Source: Aeromicrobium ginsengisoli
GTDB taxonomy: Bacteria; Actinomycetota; Actinomycetes; Propionibacteriales; Nocardioidaceae
Length of the DNA: 64,000 bases
Assembly (NCBI RefSeq): GCF_004134905.2
Contig: NZ_SDPQ02000001.1
Location: forward strand, 558,001-622,000
Reading direction: 5' to 3'
The notes below the pieces were generated by a model. That model worked only from the letters and a program-made list of their open reading frames with translations. It was not told the origin of the DNA and did no database searches. The stretch's first letter is position 1. Each line of letters opens with the position of its first letter. This document shows, piece after piece, positions 1-8,949 of this stretch. The position numbers and the translations under genes were made by a program.

Positions 1-723
1 GTGCGCGAGCGGCCAGCTGGGGAACGTGTTGGTCGAGAAGCGGCTGTGCACGATCGCCATGGCCGACTCCATGCGCGGGTCGGCGAGGTCGGGGAAGAAG
101 CCCTCGAGCTGCTCGGGCGTCAGCATGCCCTTGTAGACGAGCGTGCGGCTCGACAGCGACGGGAAGTAGACCGCGAGCTCGTGCTCGGCGCGCTTGCGCA
201 GGCAGTACGCCGTGCGGTCGAGCTCGATGCCGCTCTGCGCCTCGCCCGATGCGGTGACGAAGACCTGGACGAAGGCCGGCATCGCCGCGCGCGACATGCC
301 GTGGCCCAGCACCTCGGGCTCGACCGGGACCTCGCGCCAGCCGAGGACCGTCAGGCCCTCCTCGGTCGCGATCTCCTCGACCCGGCGGCGCGCCTCGGCG
401 GCCTCGGCCTCGTCGGTCGGCAGGAACGCCATGCCCGCGGCGTACGAACCCGCTTCGGGCAGCTCGACGCCGCTGACCCCGCGCAGGAACGCGTCGGGGA
501 CCTGGATCATGATGCCCGCACCGTCGCCGGTGTCCGGGTCGCCGCCGACGGCTCCGCGGTGGTCGAGGTTGCGCAGGGCGGTGAGGCCCTGGAGGACGAT
601 CTCGTGGCTGGGCACACCCGTCAGCGTCGCGACGAACGCGACACCACAGGCGTCGTGCTCGTTCTGCGGGTCGTACAGACCTTGAGCAGCGGGCTGAGCC
701 GAAAAGAGGGGGGCGCGCACCAT
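1..723 (-). CDS. gltB: Glutamate synthase (GOGAT) large subunit, N-terminal part, cut by window edge
   Basis: The minus strand is open from an ATG at 723 to base 1, giving 241 residues without a stop. GltB makes two glutamates from glutamine and 2-oxoglutarate in the cytosol, together with the small subunit GltD. The visible part is the class II glutamine amidotransferase domain. [12 protein letters not shown] places the nucleophilic Cys at residue 26, which would become the N-terminus after propeptide removal. DPDTGDGAG and, near the edge, [13 protein letters not shown] are typical of the family. A GAGG ribosome site lies just upstream. The family is about 1500 residues long, so most of the gene lies outside the window. 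Confidence 0.93.
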   Translation of the reverse strand, partial: MVRAPLFSAQPAAQGLYDPQNEHDACGVAFVATLTGVPSHEIVLQGLTALRNLDHRGAVGGDPDTGDGAGIMIQVPDAFLRGVSGVELPEAGSYAAGMAFLPTDEAEAAEARRRVEEIATEEGLTVLGWREVPVEPEVLGHGMSRAAMPAFVQVFVTASGEAQSGIELDRTAYCLRKRAEHELAVYFPSLSSRTLVYKGMLTPEQLEGFFPDLADPRMESAMAIVHSRFSTNTFPSWPLAH

Positions 724-796
724 GGGCCTCACTTACGTCATCAGGATCACGAAAATTCTCGTACCGGGGACGACGTTGGCCTCGGACAGCATCACA

Positions 797-802
797 AGAT
801 TA
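797..802 (-). promoter_or_regulatory. Possible -10 element for gltB
   Basis: TAATCT reads on the minus strand about 75 bases before the gltB ATG. A 19-codon open frame (792 down to 733, ATG to TAA) starts four bases after it and ends ten bases before gltB. It could be a leader peptide or chance. No convincing -35 is visible. Confidence 0.4.
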
Positions 803-827
803 CACGGCCGGGTGCCGGTGCGTCGCA

Positions 828-1568
828 TCAGCCGATCGCAGTGCCCACCGCGTCGCCCACGAGGTAGGTCAGTCCGGCCGCCGCGCCGCCGAGCACGAGC
901 TGCCGGATCCCGCCGAACCACCACGACCTGGCGGTGATCCGCGTGACGATCGCTCCGCACCCGAACAGCGCCACGAGCGACAGCCCGATCGCGGTCCAAG
1001 GCGACTCGATGCCGATCAGGTAGGGGAACACCGGGACCAGCGCGCCGACCGCGAACGCGAAGAACGACGACACCGCGGCGAGCATCGGCGAGGCCAGGTC
1101 GTCGACGTCGACGCCGAACTCCTCCCGAGCGTGGACCTTGACGGCGTTCTCCGGGTCGCGGTGGATCTGCGCCGCCGTCTGCCGAGCGACGTCCTCATCG
1201 ACGCCCTTCTCGATGAACATCGCCGCGAGCTCGGCCTCTTCGGCCGTCTCGTTGTTGAGGATCTCGTCACGCTCGATGTCGACCTGCGCGAGCGCGAACT
1301 CACTCTGGCTCGCGACCGAGGTGTACTCCCCCGCCGCCATCGAGAACGCTCCTGCGGCCAGACCGGCGAGACCCGCCAGCACGATCGGCTTGGTGTCGTT
1401 GCCGCTGCTGCCGCCGACGACACCCATGATCAGGGCGAAGTTGGACACCAGCCCGTCCATCGCCCCGAAGACAGCCGGTCGCAGCCAGCCACCCGTGACA
1501 TCGGGATGCTCGTGCTGGACGTGTGCGGGATCAGGCAGGGGTTCGGTGCTCTCGACTGCTTCGGTCAT
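828..1568 (-). CDS. VIT1/CCC1-family membrane transporter
   Basis: The protein is 246 residues from the ATG at 1568; a GTG at 1604 would add 12 residues. It resembles VIT1/CCC1 proteins, which move ferrous iron or manganese across membranes. The N-terminal part has the family pattern around PAVFGAMDGLVSNFALIMGV (residue ~30) and AAGAFSMAAGEY. A charged cytosolic stretch rich in Glu follows (DIERDEILNNETAEEAEL), which is the metal-binding region in this family, and then three more hydrophobic segments. It stands alone between gltB and the trp-lgt operon. The transported metal cannot be read from the sequence. Confidence 0.85.
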   Translation of the reverse strand: MTEAVESTEPLPDPAHVQHEHPDVTGGWLRPAVFGAMDGLVSNFALIMGVVGGSSGNDTKPIVLAGLAGLAAGAFSMAAGEYTSVASQSEFALAQVDIERDEILNNETAEEAELAAMFIEKGVDEDVARQTAAQIHRDPENAVKVHAREEFGVDVDDLASPMLAAVSSFFAFAVGALVPVFPYLIGIESPWTAIGLSLVALFGCGAIVTRITARSWWFGGIRQLVLGGAAAGLTYLVGDAVGTAIG

Positions 1569-1693
1569 GGTGAGAACGTACGTCCGACCGTGCGCCTCCG
1601 TCACCGAAGGTCAGGCTTTCCTGATGTCGGAGCGCCGCTGGCAGTGACGTCTCGGTCGGGGTCAGACGGCGAGTCGTGACCCAAACGTCACGC

Positions 1694-2569
1694 TCAGCGG
1701 GCTTCTTCCGTGTCGTTCGGCTCGTCGACGGGCTCAGAGGCGTCGGCCGCCGGCTCGATCGCGGATTCACCAGCAAACCGCTTGCGGGTGGCGATGAAGT
1801 ACGTCGCCGCGACCGCGAACACGATGATCGAGGTCCACACGTTGAGGCGGAACGGACCGATGTGGTTGGCCTCGTCGATGCGCAGTGCCTCGATCCACAC
1901 GCGCCCGGAGGTGTAGAGCATCGCGTAGAGCGCGAACGCCCGACCGCCGGTGAGCTTGAGCTTGCGATCGATCGCGATGATCAAGGCGGCCGCGGCGAGG
2001 TTCCACAGCAGCTCGTAGAGGAACGTGGGGTGGAACGTCGCGAACTGCGTGTAGCCCTCAGGACGCTTGTCGACCGCGATCTCGAGGCCCCAGGGCTTCG
2101 TCGTCGGCTTGCCGAACAGCTCCTGGTTGAAGTAGTTGCCGATGCGGCCGATCGCCTGCGCGACCAGCAGGCCGGGCGCCAGAGCGTCAGCCACCGACGA
2201 GAACGACACGCCGTAGCGCCGGCACCCGATGTAGGCACCCAGCGCACCGCCGGCGATGGCGCCCCAGATGCCGAGGCCGCCCTCCCAGATCTTGAACGCG
2301 TTGAGCGGGTGCTTGCCGTCGGTGAAGTAGAGCTCGGGGTCGGTGGCCACGTGATAGATCCGCGCGCCGACGATGCCGAACGGGATCGCCCAGATCGCGA
2401 CGTCGCCGATCAGGCCCTGCCGACCGCCACGTGCCTGGAACCGGCGCTCGCCGATCATGATCGCGACGATGGCGCCGATGATGATGCCGAAGGCGTACGC
2501 CCGCAGGGGGATCGGCCCGATGTCCCAGACACCGTGAGACGGGCTGGGGATGAATGACGCGACGCTCAC
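1694..2569 (-). CDS. lgt: Prolipoprotein diacylglyceryl transferase
   Basis: Lgt moves diacylglycerol from phosphatidylglycerol to the lipobox Cys of prelipoproteins in the plasma membrane. The 291-residue product starts at a GTG at 2569 that overlaps the trpA stop as GTGA, so the two are translationally coupled. Multiple membrane segments are visible. EGGLGIWGAI (residues 96-105) corresponds to the HGGL region, and GRIGNYFNQE (141-150) is the Lgt signature. The acidic C-terminal tail is cytosolic and variable. It is the last gene of trpC-trpB-trpA-lgt, an order common in actinobacteria. A weak 6-bp hairpin (1675-1692) follows the stop. Confidence 0.95.
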   Translation of the reverse strand: MSVASFIPSPSHGVWDIGPIPLRAYAFGIIIGAIVAIMIGERRFQARGGRQGLIGDVAIWAIPFGIVGARIYHVATDPELYFTDGKHPLNAFKIWEGGLGIWGAIAGGALGAYIGCRRYGVSFSSVADALAPGLLVAQAIGRIGNYFNQELFGKPTTKPWGLEIAVDKRPEGYTQFATFHPTFLYELLWNLAAAALIIAIDRKLKLTGGRAFALYAMLYTSGRVWIEALRIDEANHIGPFRLNVWTSIIVFAVAATYFIATRKRFAGESAIEPAADASEPVDEPNDTEEAR

Positions 2570-3372
2570 GTGATCTGGGTCCTCTCGACGCCGGCGCGCA
2601 GGTCCTGGGCCAACCGGCGGATGGCCTCGAGCCCGGCGGACTCGTCCTCGGCATCCAGCAGACAGCGTACGAGGGCGGACCCCACGATCACCGCATCGGC
2701 GAACGCGGCGACCTCCCGTGCCTGGTCGCCGTTGCTCACTCCGAGGCCGACACCGACCGGCTTGTCGGTCACCTGGCGCAGACGCGCAACGAGCTCGGGG
2801 CCGAGCGAGCTGGTCTGCTCGCGGGCACCGGTGACGCCCATGACCGCGGTCGCGTAGACGAATCCGCTCGCCGCGTCGGCGGTCATGGCGAGGCGTGCAT
2901 CGGTCGACGACGGGGCGACCAGGAAGATCCGGTCGAGTCCATACTGCTCCGACGCGGCGATCCACTCGGCGGCCTCGTCGGGGATCAGGTCCGGCGTGAT
3001 GAGGCCCGCTCCCCCGGCATCTGCCAGCGCCTCGGCGAACCGGTTGACGCCGAAGCGCTCGACCGGGTTCCAGTAGGTCATGACGACGGTCGGCGCACCC
3101 GTCGCGGCACTGGCGCGTACGACGTCGATGACATCGGTCGTACGCGTGCCGGCACGGAGCGCCTGGTCGGCGGCGGCCTGGATCGTTGGGCCGTCCATCA
3201 CCGGATCGCTGTAGGGCAGGCCGACCTCGACCAGGTCGACCCCGCCTTCGACCATGGCCTCGATCGCCTTGATCGACAGCTCCTTGGACGGGAAGCCGGC
3301 GGGCAGGTAACCGACCAGCGCGGCGCGGTTCTCGGCCCGCGTACGCACAAAGAGCTCGTCGATCGTGGTCAT
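2566..3372 (-). CDS. trpA: Tryptophan synthase alpha subunit
   Basis: TrpA cleaves indole-3-glycerol phosphate to indole and glyceraldehyde-3-phosphate and channels indole to TrpB. The 268-residue length is normal. The catalytic acids align exactly with the classical numbering: Glu49 in VEVGLPYSD and Asp60 in DPVMDGP. The phosphate-binding [12 protein letters not shown] lies near residue 215. The ATG overlaps the trpB stop by four bases (ATGA), which favours equal synthesis of the two subunits. Confidence 0.97.
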   Translation of the reverse strand: MTTIDELFVRTRAENRAALVGYLPAGFPSKELSIKAIEAMVEGGVDLVEVGLPYSDPVMDGPTIQAAADQALRAGTRTTDVIDVVRASAATGAPTVVMTYWNPVERFGVNRFAEALADAGGAGLITPDLIPDEAAEWIAASEQYGLDRIFLVAPSSTDARLAMTADAASGFVYATAVMGVTGAREQTSSLGPELVARLRQVTDKPVGVGLGVSNGDQAREVAAFADAVIVGSALVRCLLDAEDESAGLEAIRRLAQDLRAGVERTQIT

Positions 3373-4592
3373 TCCTCGACCCCCTGCTCGAGCACGACAG
3401 GCTCGTCGATCAGCCCGAAGTACTCCGCGGCGGTGTGCACGTCCTTGTCACCGCGTCCCGACAGGTTGACCAGGATCGTGGAGTCCGGCCCCAGCTCCTT
3501 GGCCAGCTCCAGAGCACCGGCCAGCGCGTGCGCCGACTCGATCGCCGGGATGATGCCCTCGGTCTTGCAGAGCAGGTCGAACGCCGACATCGCAGCCGCA
3601 TCCGTCGCGGGCACGTAGGACGCACGCCCCGTGTCGGCGAGGAACGAGTGCTCGGGGCCGACACCGGGATAGTCGAGGCCTGCGGAGATCGAGTGCGACT
3701 CGATCGTCTGACCGTCCTCGTCCTGCAGCAGGAACGAGCGGGCACCGTGCAGCACGCCGACGTCGCCACCCGTGATCGTCGCCGCGTGCCGTCCGGTCTC
3801 GACGCCGTCACCGCCGGCCTCGATGCCGACGAGCCTGACGTCGGCGTCGTCGATGAACGCCGTGAACAGGCCGATCGCGTTGGAGCCGCCGCCCACGCAC
3901 GCCACCGCGGCGTCGGGCAGCGCGCCCGCGAGCTCGAGGACCTGGGCGCGCGCCTCGTCGCCGATGCCGCGCGTCAGGTCGCGCACCATGCTCGGGAACG
4001 GGTGCGGACCGGCGGCGGTGCCGAACAGGTAGGACGTCGTGTCGACGCTCGCGACCCAGTCGCGCAGCGCCTCGTTGATCGCGTCCTTCAACGTACGACT
4101 GCCGGTCGTGACGGGTACGACCTCGGCGCCGAGCATCTTCATGCGTGCGACGTTGAGGGCTTGGCGCTGCGTGTCGAGCTCGCCCATGTAGACGACGCAC
4201 TCGAGGTCGAGGTAGGCGCACGCCGTCGCCGACGCCACGCCGTGCTGTCCGGCGCCGGTCTCGGCGATCGCCCGCGGCTTGCCGATCCGCTTGGCGAGCA
4301 GCGCCTGGCCGATCACGTTGCGGATCTTGTGGGCACCGGTGTGGTTGAGGTCCTCACGCTTGAGCAGGATGCGAGCGCCAGCGGCCTCGGAGAAGCGGTG
4401 CGCCTCGTAGAGCGGGCTCGGCACGTTGGCGTACTCCCGCAGCATGCGGTCGAGCTCGGCCACGAACACCGGGTCGGCCTTGGCGTCGGTCCAGGCGCGG
4501 TCGAGCTCGTCGAGAGGGGCGATGAGTGCTTCGGGCATGAAGCGGCCGCCGAAGCGCCCGAAGTGCCCAGTCGGGTCAGGTTGTGCGTACAT
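3369..4592 (-). CDS. trpB: Tryptophan synthase beta subunit
   Basis: TrpB is the PLP enzyme that joins indole and serine to give tryptophan. The product has 407 residues, normal for a TrpB1. The PLP lysine is Lys89 in [10 protein letters not shown], and the phosphate-binding [10 protein letters not shown] lies near residue 235. A GAGGA ribosome site precedes the ATG at 4592. The gene lies 61 bases after trpC and overlaps trpA. No trpF is present between trpC and trpB; that step is probably done by PriA (14609-15334). Confidence 0.97.
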   Translation of the reverse strand: MYAQPDPTGHFGRFGGRFMPEALIAPLDELDRAWTDAKADPVFVAELDRMLREYANVPSPLYEAHRFSEAAGARILLKREDLNHTGAHKIRNVIGQALLAKRIGKPRAIAETGAGQHGVASATACAYLDLECVVYMGELDTQRQALNVARMKMLGAEVVPVTTGSRTLKDAINEALRDWVASVDTTSYLFGTAAGPHPFPSMVRDLTRGIGDEARAQVLELAGALPDAAVACVGGGSNAIGLFTAFIDDADVRLVGIEAGGDGVETGRHAATITGGDVGVLHGARSFLLQDEDGQTIESHSISAGLDYPGVGPEHSFLADTGRASYVPATDAAAMSAFDLLCKTEGIIPAIESAHALAGALELAKELGPDSTILVNLSGRGDKDVHTAAEYFGLIDEPVVLEQGVEE

Positions 4593-4653
4593 GGGTCCTC
4601 ATGAGGTGGAAGTGGCAGGGCGAAGGCGCGTCACCGTCGGAACGATGACGCCT

Positions 4654-5460
4654 TCACCAGCGGTGCTGCAGGGCGGGGTGCGCGCCCGCTGCGACGAGAT
4701 CCGCCACGCTCGCGCGGGGATCGTCACCGCGTACGAGGGTCTCGCCGACCAGGACCACGTGAGCGCCGAACTTGGCATACTCGATGACGTCGTGCGGACC
4801 GCGCACGCCCGACTCGGCGACCTTGACGACGCCGTCGGGGATGCGCGGCGACAGGCGCTCGAACGTGCCGCGATCGATCTCGAGGGTCTTGAGGTTGCGG
4901 GCGTTGACGCCGATCAGGTCGGCACCGGCGTCCACTGCGCGATCGACCTCGTCCTCGTCATGCACCTCGACGAGCGGTGTGAGCCCGATCGACCGGGCCC
5001 GCTCGATGAGGCTCTCGAGGGCGAGCTGTTCGAGGGCGGCGACGATCAGCAGCGCCATGTCGGCGCCCGCCGCCCGTGCCTCCCACAGCTGGTAGGAGGT
5101 CGTGATGAAGTCCTTGCGGAGCACTGGGACGTCGACGTTGGCGCGTACGGTTCGCAGATCCTCCAGCGTGCCGCCGAACCGTCGCTGCTCGGTGAGCACG
5201 CTGATCGCGGCTGCACCACCCGCGGCGTAGTCGGCGGCCAGTGCGGCCGGATCCTTGATCGCGGCAAGCTCGCCCTTGCTGGGGCTCGCGCGCTTGACCT
5301 CGGCGATCACCGAGACGCCGTCGCCGCGGAACGCCGGCATCGGGTCGAGTGCTTCGTGCTGACGAGCGGCTTGCGCCTTGAGATCGTCGAGGGACGTCTG
5401 GTCCATGCGCTCGCGGAGGTCTTCGGCGGCGCCGGCCAGAATCTCGTCGAGTACGGACAC
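4654..5460 (-). CDS. trpC: Indole-3-glycerol phosphate synthase
   Basis: TrpC closes the indole ring from CdRP. The frame is open further upstream, but the GTG at 5460 is preceded by a strong GGAGGAGGGG ribosome site and gives a standard 268-residue monofunctional enzyme beginning [25 protein letters not shown] (54-63) carries the catalytic Glu and Lys, and VLRKDFI lies near residue 115. It is the first gene of trpCBA-lgt. A -10-like TACTCT stands about 36 bases upstream. trpE, trpG and trpD are not in the window. Confidence 0.96.
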   Translation of the reverse strand: MSVLDEILAGAAEDLRERMDQTSLDDLKAQAARQHEALDPMPAFRGDGVSVIAEVKRASPSKGELAAIKDPAALAADYAAGGAAAISVLTEQRRFGGTLEDLRTVRANVDVPVLRKDFITTSYQLWEARAAGADMALLIVAALEQLALESLIERARSIGLTPLVEVHDEDEVDRAVDAGADLIGVNARNLKTLEIDRGTFERLSPRIPDGVVKVAESGVRGPHDVIEYAKFGAHVVLVGETLVRGDDPRASVADLVAAGAHPALQHRW

Positions 5461-5495
5461 GGAACCCCTCCTCCTCACTCGCAGTGGACTTCTCA

Positions 5496-5558
5496 AGAGT
5501 ATCCCCGGCGCGGCTCGTGTCTCGCAGGGGTTCCCCGGAGTCGCGGTGTCACTATGCT
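5496..5558. promoter_or_regulatory. Divergent promoters for trpC (minus) and the 5565 gene (plus)
   Basis: On the minus strand TACTCT (5501-5496) could be the -10 of trpC with a short untranslated leader. On the plus strand TATGCT (5553-5558) ends six bases before the ATG at 5565, which predicts transcription starting at or next to the A of ATG, so a leaderless message. Neither has a strong -35. No attenuator or leader peptide is visible before trpC. Confidence 0.5.
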
Positions 5559-5564
5559 CTCGAC

Positions 5565-6392
5565 ATGACGACGAACGAGCCGCCGCCGTACCCGGGCGAT
5601 TCCAACCCGCCCACCAACGACTTGCCGGCATACGGTTCGCCGCCGCCTCCGCCAGGCAGCTATCCGCCGCCGCAGGGTGGCTATCCGCCCCCGCCCGGTG
5701 GCGGCCACTATCCGGCGCCCGGCGGCTATGGCATGCCCTACAGCGCACCTGAGGCGATCGGCTACGGCTGGCGGAAGTTCAAGGAGAATGCCGGGGCGAT
5801 GATCCTCGCGACCCTGATCGTCATCGCCGGGACCATCGCGTTGGGCGCACTGTCTGAGGTCATCGCACCCTCGCCATCGATGTTCACCAGCGACGGTTTC
5901 GAGCTCGAGCTCGGCGCATCCGTGGCGTCCTTGATCGTCCAGACCATCACCGGCACCGTCGGCTACCTTCTCTACGCGATGCTGACCCGCGGTGCTCTCG
6001 ACGTCGTCGACGGCGCCCGTTTCGACATCGGTCGCGCCTTCGGTGCTCTCAACGTCGGCAGCGTCCTGGTTGCCGGGCTCCTGGTCAGCCTCGGCACGAC
6101 GGTCGGCACGCTGCTGTGCATCCTGCCAGGCATCGTGTTCTCGATCTTCGCCTTCTTCACCCTGTTCTTCGTCGTCGACAAGAAGCACGATCCGGTCTCG
6201 TCGATCGGTGCCAGCTTCACCCTCGTCGGCCGCAACTTCGGGAACGGGCTCCTGACCGGCCTGCTGGCGCTCCTCGTGCTGCTGGGCGGCGCCGTGCTCT
6301 GCCTCGTCGGCCTCCTCGCCGCCTTCCCGATCGCCATGCTCGCCGCGGCCTACGCGTTCCGCCGCTTCCAGGGCCAGCCGGTCGCACCGTGA
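5565..6392 (+). CDS. Proline-rich multi-pass membrane protein
   Basis: The 275-residue protein has an N-terminal cytosolic segment of about 65 residues rich in Pro, Gly and Tyr ([10 protein letters not shown], then [14 protein letters not shown]). About five hydrophobic segments follow. The start [11 protein letters not shown] closely matches the starts of the proteins at 6729 and 7616, so these are likely paralogues in the N-terminal region. The membrane part resembles large integral membrane domains of unknown function (DUF975 or glycerophosphodiesterase membrane-domain type), not the two-segment DUF4190 type. No catalytic motif is visible. The start is set by a leaderless-type -10 six bases upstream. 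Function unknown. Confidence 0.75.
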   Translation: MTTNEPPPYPGDSNPPTNDLPAYGSPPPPPGSYPPPQGGYPPPPGGGHYPAPGGYGMPYSAPEAIGYGWRKFKENAGAMILATLIVIAGTIALGALSEVIAPSPSMFTSDGFELELGASVASLIVQTITGTVGYLLYAMLTRGALDVVDGARFDIGRAFGALNVGSVLVAGLLVSLGTTVGTLLCILPGIVFSIFAFFTLFFVVDKKHDPVSSIGASFTLVGRNFGNGLLTGLLALLVLLGGAVLCLVGLLAAFPIAMLAAAYAFRRFQGQPVAP

Positions 6393-6404
6393 CGGACGGG
6401 TGAC

Positions 6405-6683
6405 GTGAGCGACGGAGGGACCAGCGTTCCCACCAATCCCAAGGCGGTCTACAGCGTGATCTTCGGCGCTGTGGCATTCCCGTGCCTGTTCATCTACCCG
6501 TTCCTCGCGTTCGCCGTCGCCGTGCCGTCGGTGACCTGTGGCGTGTTCGCTCGCCGCGAGATCCGCGACTCCAAGGGCACGGAGGGTGGCGACATGACCG
6601 CGGTCATCGGGCTCACCATCGGAGTCACGACGATCGCGTTCGTGATCCTCATGTGGTTGATGTCGCCGTACTTCAGGGATTGA
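6405..6683 (+). CDS. Small DUF4190-like membrane protein
   Basis: A 92-residue protein starts at a GTG 12 bases after the stop of the 5565 gene, so the two are probably co-transcribed. It has two strongly hydrophobic segments around residues 17-45 and 65-87, separated by a charged loop (ARREIRDSKGTEGGDM). That pattern matches the DUF4190 core. It lacks the long proline-rich head of its neighbours. Function unknown. Confidence 0.65.
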   Translation: MSDGGTSVPTNPKAVYSVIFGAVAFPCLFIYPFLAFAVAVPSVTCGVFARREIRDSKGTEGGDMTAVIGLTIGVTTIAFVILMWLMSPYFRD

Positions 6684-6716
6684 GCCCGGCAGACTTGCAC
6701 CGTCGGCTCACGCCCC

Positions 6717-6722
6717 TATGCT
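6717..6722 (+). promoter_or_regulatory. Leaderless-type -10 element
   Basis: TATGCT ends six bases before the ATG at 6729. The same hexamer at the same spacing stands before the paralogue at 5565, so the promoter may have been duplicated with the gene. Confidence 0.55.
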
Positions 6723-6728
6723 CGCGGG

Positions 6729-7154
6729 ATGACGAACGAGCCACCCGCCTACCCCGGCGAACCCACTCCATCCACCACCGGGCTCCCGAGCTACGGATCG
6801 ACCCAGCCGCCTGAAGGGTCCTACCCGCCCCCGCCCGGCGGTCAGCCGCCGGCACCCGGCGGATACGGCAACTACGGTCAACCGCCACGGCAGAACCAGC
6901 TGGCGTTGTGGTCGATGATCGTCGGCATCCTCGCCGCCGTGCTGGGTCTGATCGGCGCGTGCGGGGTGATCTTCGGGCCGGTCGCGATCGGCCTGGCGAT
7001 TCCCGGCCGTCGTCAGGTCGCGGCGTCTCAGGGCACGCAGAAGGGTGCCGGCATGGGCACCGCGGGCCTGGTGCTCGGCATCGTCGGCACCGCGCTCTCG
7101 GTCCTGTGGATCATCCTGTTCGCCACGGGCGTGCTGGACCTGCCCAACGTGTGA
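6729..7154 (+). CDS. Proline-rich DUF4190-type membrane protein
   Basis: The 141-residue protein has a head of about 55 residues rich in Pro, Gly and Tyr (MTNEPPAYPGEPTPS, then SYPPPPGGQPP). Two hydrophobic segments follow with the DUF4190 pattern: QLALWSMIVGILAAVLG, the loop GRRQVAASQGTQKGAGMGTA, and GLVLGIVGTALS. It is a close relative of the minus-strand gene at 7616. The gene converges with the DUF2752 gene at 7185. Function unknown; such proteins probably use the disordered head for protein contacts on the cytosolic side. Confidence 0.75.
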   Translation: MTNEPPAYPGEPTPSTTGLPSYGSTQPPEGSYPPPPGGQPPAPGGYGNYGQPPRQNQLALWSMIVGILAAVLGLIGACGVIFGPVAIGLAIPGRRQVAASQGTQKGAGMGTAGLVLGIVGTALSVLWIILFATGVLDLPNV

Positions 7155-7184
7155 CCCCTCGCGGGGTCCTGGTGGGCTGCTGCC

Positions 7185-7619
7185 TCAGGGAGCGAGCCAG
7201 GATCCCCACGGGGTGTTGCGGACGACACCGAACACGAGCACGACAGCGATCAGAGCGAGACCGGCCGGCAGGTTGAGGGTGATCATCGAGTCGACCTTGC
7301 CCCGCACACGACGTACGACCCACAGGACCCACGCCGCCGCCAGCGCGCCCACCAGCACCACCGCTAGGAGGTTGCTGCTGAGAGCTCCGACCAGGTCGCC
7401 CCGGGTCAGGTCGTTGACCGCCCGGAGGCCCCCACACCCCGGGCAGGGCTTGCCGGTCAGCGTCAGGAACGGGCAGTAGCCGTAGGTCCCCGAGTCGTGC
7501 GGGTCGCGGAGGTGCAACAGGACGGCGGCGCCGAGACCGGCCGCGCCGACCAGCGCCGGGGCGCGAAGACCGGACGCCGCCACGCGGCGCTCGATCTCTG
7601 CCCTCGGCGTGATCGTCAC
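7185..7619 (-). CDS. DUF2752 membrane protein
   Basis: The 144-residue protein carries the hallmark CPGCGGLRAV motif (residues ~59-68) after a first membrane segment, followed by two or three further hydrophobic segments. The Cys pair might bind metal or form a disulfide; the family has no known function. It starts at a GTG at 7619 that overlaps the stop of the upstream DUF4190 gene as GTGA. A DUF2752 gene beside a DUF4190/TM2-type gene near trp genes recurs in actinobacteria (recalled, not checked). Confidence 0.8.
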   Translation of the reverse strand: MTITPRAEIERRVAASGLRAPALVGAAGLGAAVLLHLRDPHDSGTYGYCPFLTLTGKPCPGCGGLRAVNDLTRGDLVGALSSNLLAVVLVGALAAAWVLWVVRRVRGKVDSMITLNLPAGLALIAVVLVFGVVRNTPWGSWLAP

Positions 7620-8122
7620 CAGTTGTAGACCTCGGACAGGATGAGCAAGGTGATGATCGACGCCTGGACCAAGGTGCCGACGATGCCGGTGATCAAGCCG
7701 GCGGTCGCCATGCCCTCACCCGTCTCGGCCCCGTTGCTCCGCTTGATGTCCTTGCGGCCCAGGACCGACAAGATGATGCCGGCCGGACCGATGATCAGGC
7801 CGAGATAGCAGAACACGATCGAGACGATCCCGAGGATCATCCCCCACAGAGCCTTCTGATTGGTCCGCGGCGCCGGTGCGTAGCCGTAGGGCTGTTGGCC
7901 GTACGCGGGCTGACCGTAACCCGGCTGCCCGTAGGGCTGCTGCCCGTATCCCGGAGGGGGCGGCGGCTGCTGCCCGTACGCGGGCGGGGCCTGGCCGTAT
8001 CCGGGTGGCGGCGGCTGCTGCCCGTATCCCGGAGGGGGCGGGGGCGGCTGCTGACCGGGCTGCTCAGGCTGCGACCCCTCGGACCCGGGGTAGCGGGGGT
8101 ACTCCGGCGGCTCGTTGCTCAT
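7616..8122 (-). CDS. Proline/Gln/Gly-rich DUF4190-type membrane protein
   Basis: The 168-residue protein starts MSNEPPEYPRYPGSE and continues with tandem PPGYGQQP-like repeats to about residue 85, then has two membrane segments with the DUF4190 pattern (ALWGMILGIVSIVF, loop GRKDIKRSNGAETGEGMA, GLITGIVGTL). The repeat DNA (about 7870-8090) is internally repetitive and could vary in length between strains. It lies 10 bases after the HGxxP gene and is coupled to DUF2752, so it is probably part of the his-trp transcription unit. Function unknown. Confidence 0.78.
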   Translation of the reverse strand: MSNEPPEYPRYPGSEGSQPEQPGQQPPPPPPGYGQQPPPPGYGQAPPAYGQQPPPPPGYGQQPYGQPGYGQPAYGQQPYGYAPAPRTNQKALWGMILGIVSIVFCYLGLIIGPAGIILSVLGRKDIKRSNGAETGEGMATAGLITGIVGTLVQASIITLLILSEVYNW

Positions 8123-8132
8123 CGCGTACGCC

Positions 8133-8336
8133 TCAGTGCTCAGCGTGCTCGGCGCGGTCCACGCCGAGTCCGGCGGCGGCCATGAACTTGCCGACCAGGC
8201 CCGAAGCGAGCGTCACGACGCAGCCGACGATGAACCAAGGCCAGTGCGGATCGGGAATCAGCGCGACGCCACCGATCGTGATGCCGGCAAGGCACAGCAG
8301 GACGGCGGTCCAGGCGGCGGGCGATGATCCGTGCAT
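8133..8336 (-). CDS. HGxxP-family small membrane protein (DUF6704-like)
   Basis: The 67-residue protein begins MHGSSPAAWTAV, the defining HGxxPxAWTAV start of a small actinobacterial family found next to trp genes. Two hydrophobic segments follow (about 10-27 and 33-55). A GAGGAG ribosome site precedes the ATG at 8336. The tail ends with His and acidic residues (DRAEHAEH). Function unknown; the constant linkage to trp genes suggests a role near tryptophan synthesis or simply conserved order. Confidence 0.8.
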   Translation of the reverse strand: MHGSSPAAWTAVLLCLAGITIGGVALIPDPHWPWFIVGCVVTLASGLVGKFMAAAGLGVDRAEHAEH

Positions 8337-8373
8337 GGGTGGTTTCTCCTCGTGGTCGTGAACTGCGCTCAGA

Positions 8374-8949
8374 CTACTGGGTGGGATCGCGCCCCTCGTC
8401 CAATGCCTTCCACATCTCGGCGTCGGACTGCGGAGCCGTGACCGCGGGTCGTGCCGCGGGGGCGTCGTAGCGGCTGCTCATGGTCGGCCATGTCGCTCCG
8501 AGTCGAGCCGTGATCGCGCCCCATGCGGCCGCGATGAGGAACGCGAGTGCGGTGACCCATTTCCAGGCCGACGTCGTGAAGTCGTGGTCGCCCGTGCCCG
8601 TGTAGGCGGGCGACTCCTTGACGGCGTGCTCGACCGCGTTGTCGAGCGACGAGCCGCCGAGCAGCACGACGGCCGCTGCCGCGAGAGCGACCAGCACCGT
8701 GAACCCGCCGACCACACGACGTACGCGAGGCGACGAAGCGAGGACCGCCAGGGCCGCTGCGACGACGACCAACGCCAGCGCCGAGACGAGCGGCTGTGCG
8801 TCGGACCCGGTGACGTCGACCGAGTCCGACGGCAGCCCGTCGGTCGCGACCTTGACGTGTGCCCACGTGCGGGACGCCGCGAAGAACGCCAGCCCACCGG
8901 CCGCGAGCGTGCCGAGCACGACGGGCCCGTAGAGGCGGCGGGAGCTCAC
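8374..8949 (-). CDS. Trp-region conserved membrane protein (TIGR02234-like)
   Basis: The 191-residue protein has four membrane segments: an N-terminal one, a long extracytoplasmic loop with RTWAHV, two central segments ([15 protein letters not shown] and [18 protein letters not shown]), and one near residue 135. The C-terminal tail is short and acidic ([16 protein letters not shown]). The RTW motif in the first loop and the location match the Trp biosynthesis-associated membrane protein family. It starts at a GTG overlapping the hisI stop (GTGA). In related genomes trpE usually lies between hisI and this gene; here there is no room for it. Confidence 0.85.
   Translation of the reverse strand: MSSRRLYGPVVLGTLAAGGLAFFAASRTWAHVKVATDGLPSDSVDVTGSDAQPLVSALALVVVAAALAVLASSPRVRRVVGGFTVLVALAAAAVVLLGGSSLDNAVEHAVKESPAYTGTGDHDFTTSAWKWVTALAFLIAAAWGAITARLGATWPTMSSRYDAPAARPAVTAPQSDAEMWKALDEGRDPTQ

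Noticed and set aside
1675-1692. Terminator after lgt
   Set aside because: Only a six-pair stem (CGTGAC/GTCACG) without a T run; too weak to annotate as a terminator.
3369-5460. Missing trpF as a defect in tryptophan synthesis
   Set aside because: Actinobacterial PriA (14609-15334) does both HisA and TrpF reactions, and its dual-function residues are present.
7870-8090. Tandem DNA repeat suggesting a mobile or VNTR element
   Set aside because: The repeats encode in-frame PPGYGQQP-like units of the proline-rich head; they are low-complexity coding sequence, although their length may vary.
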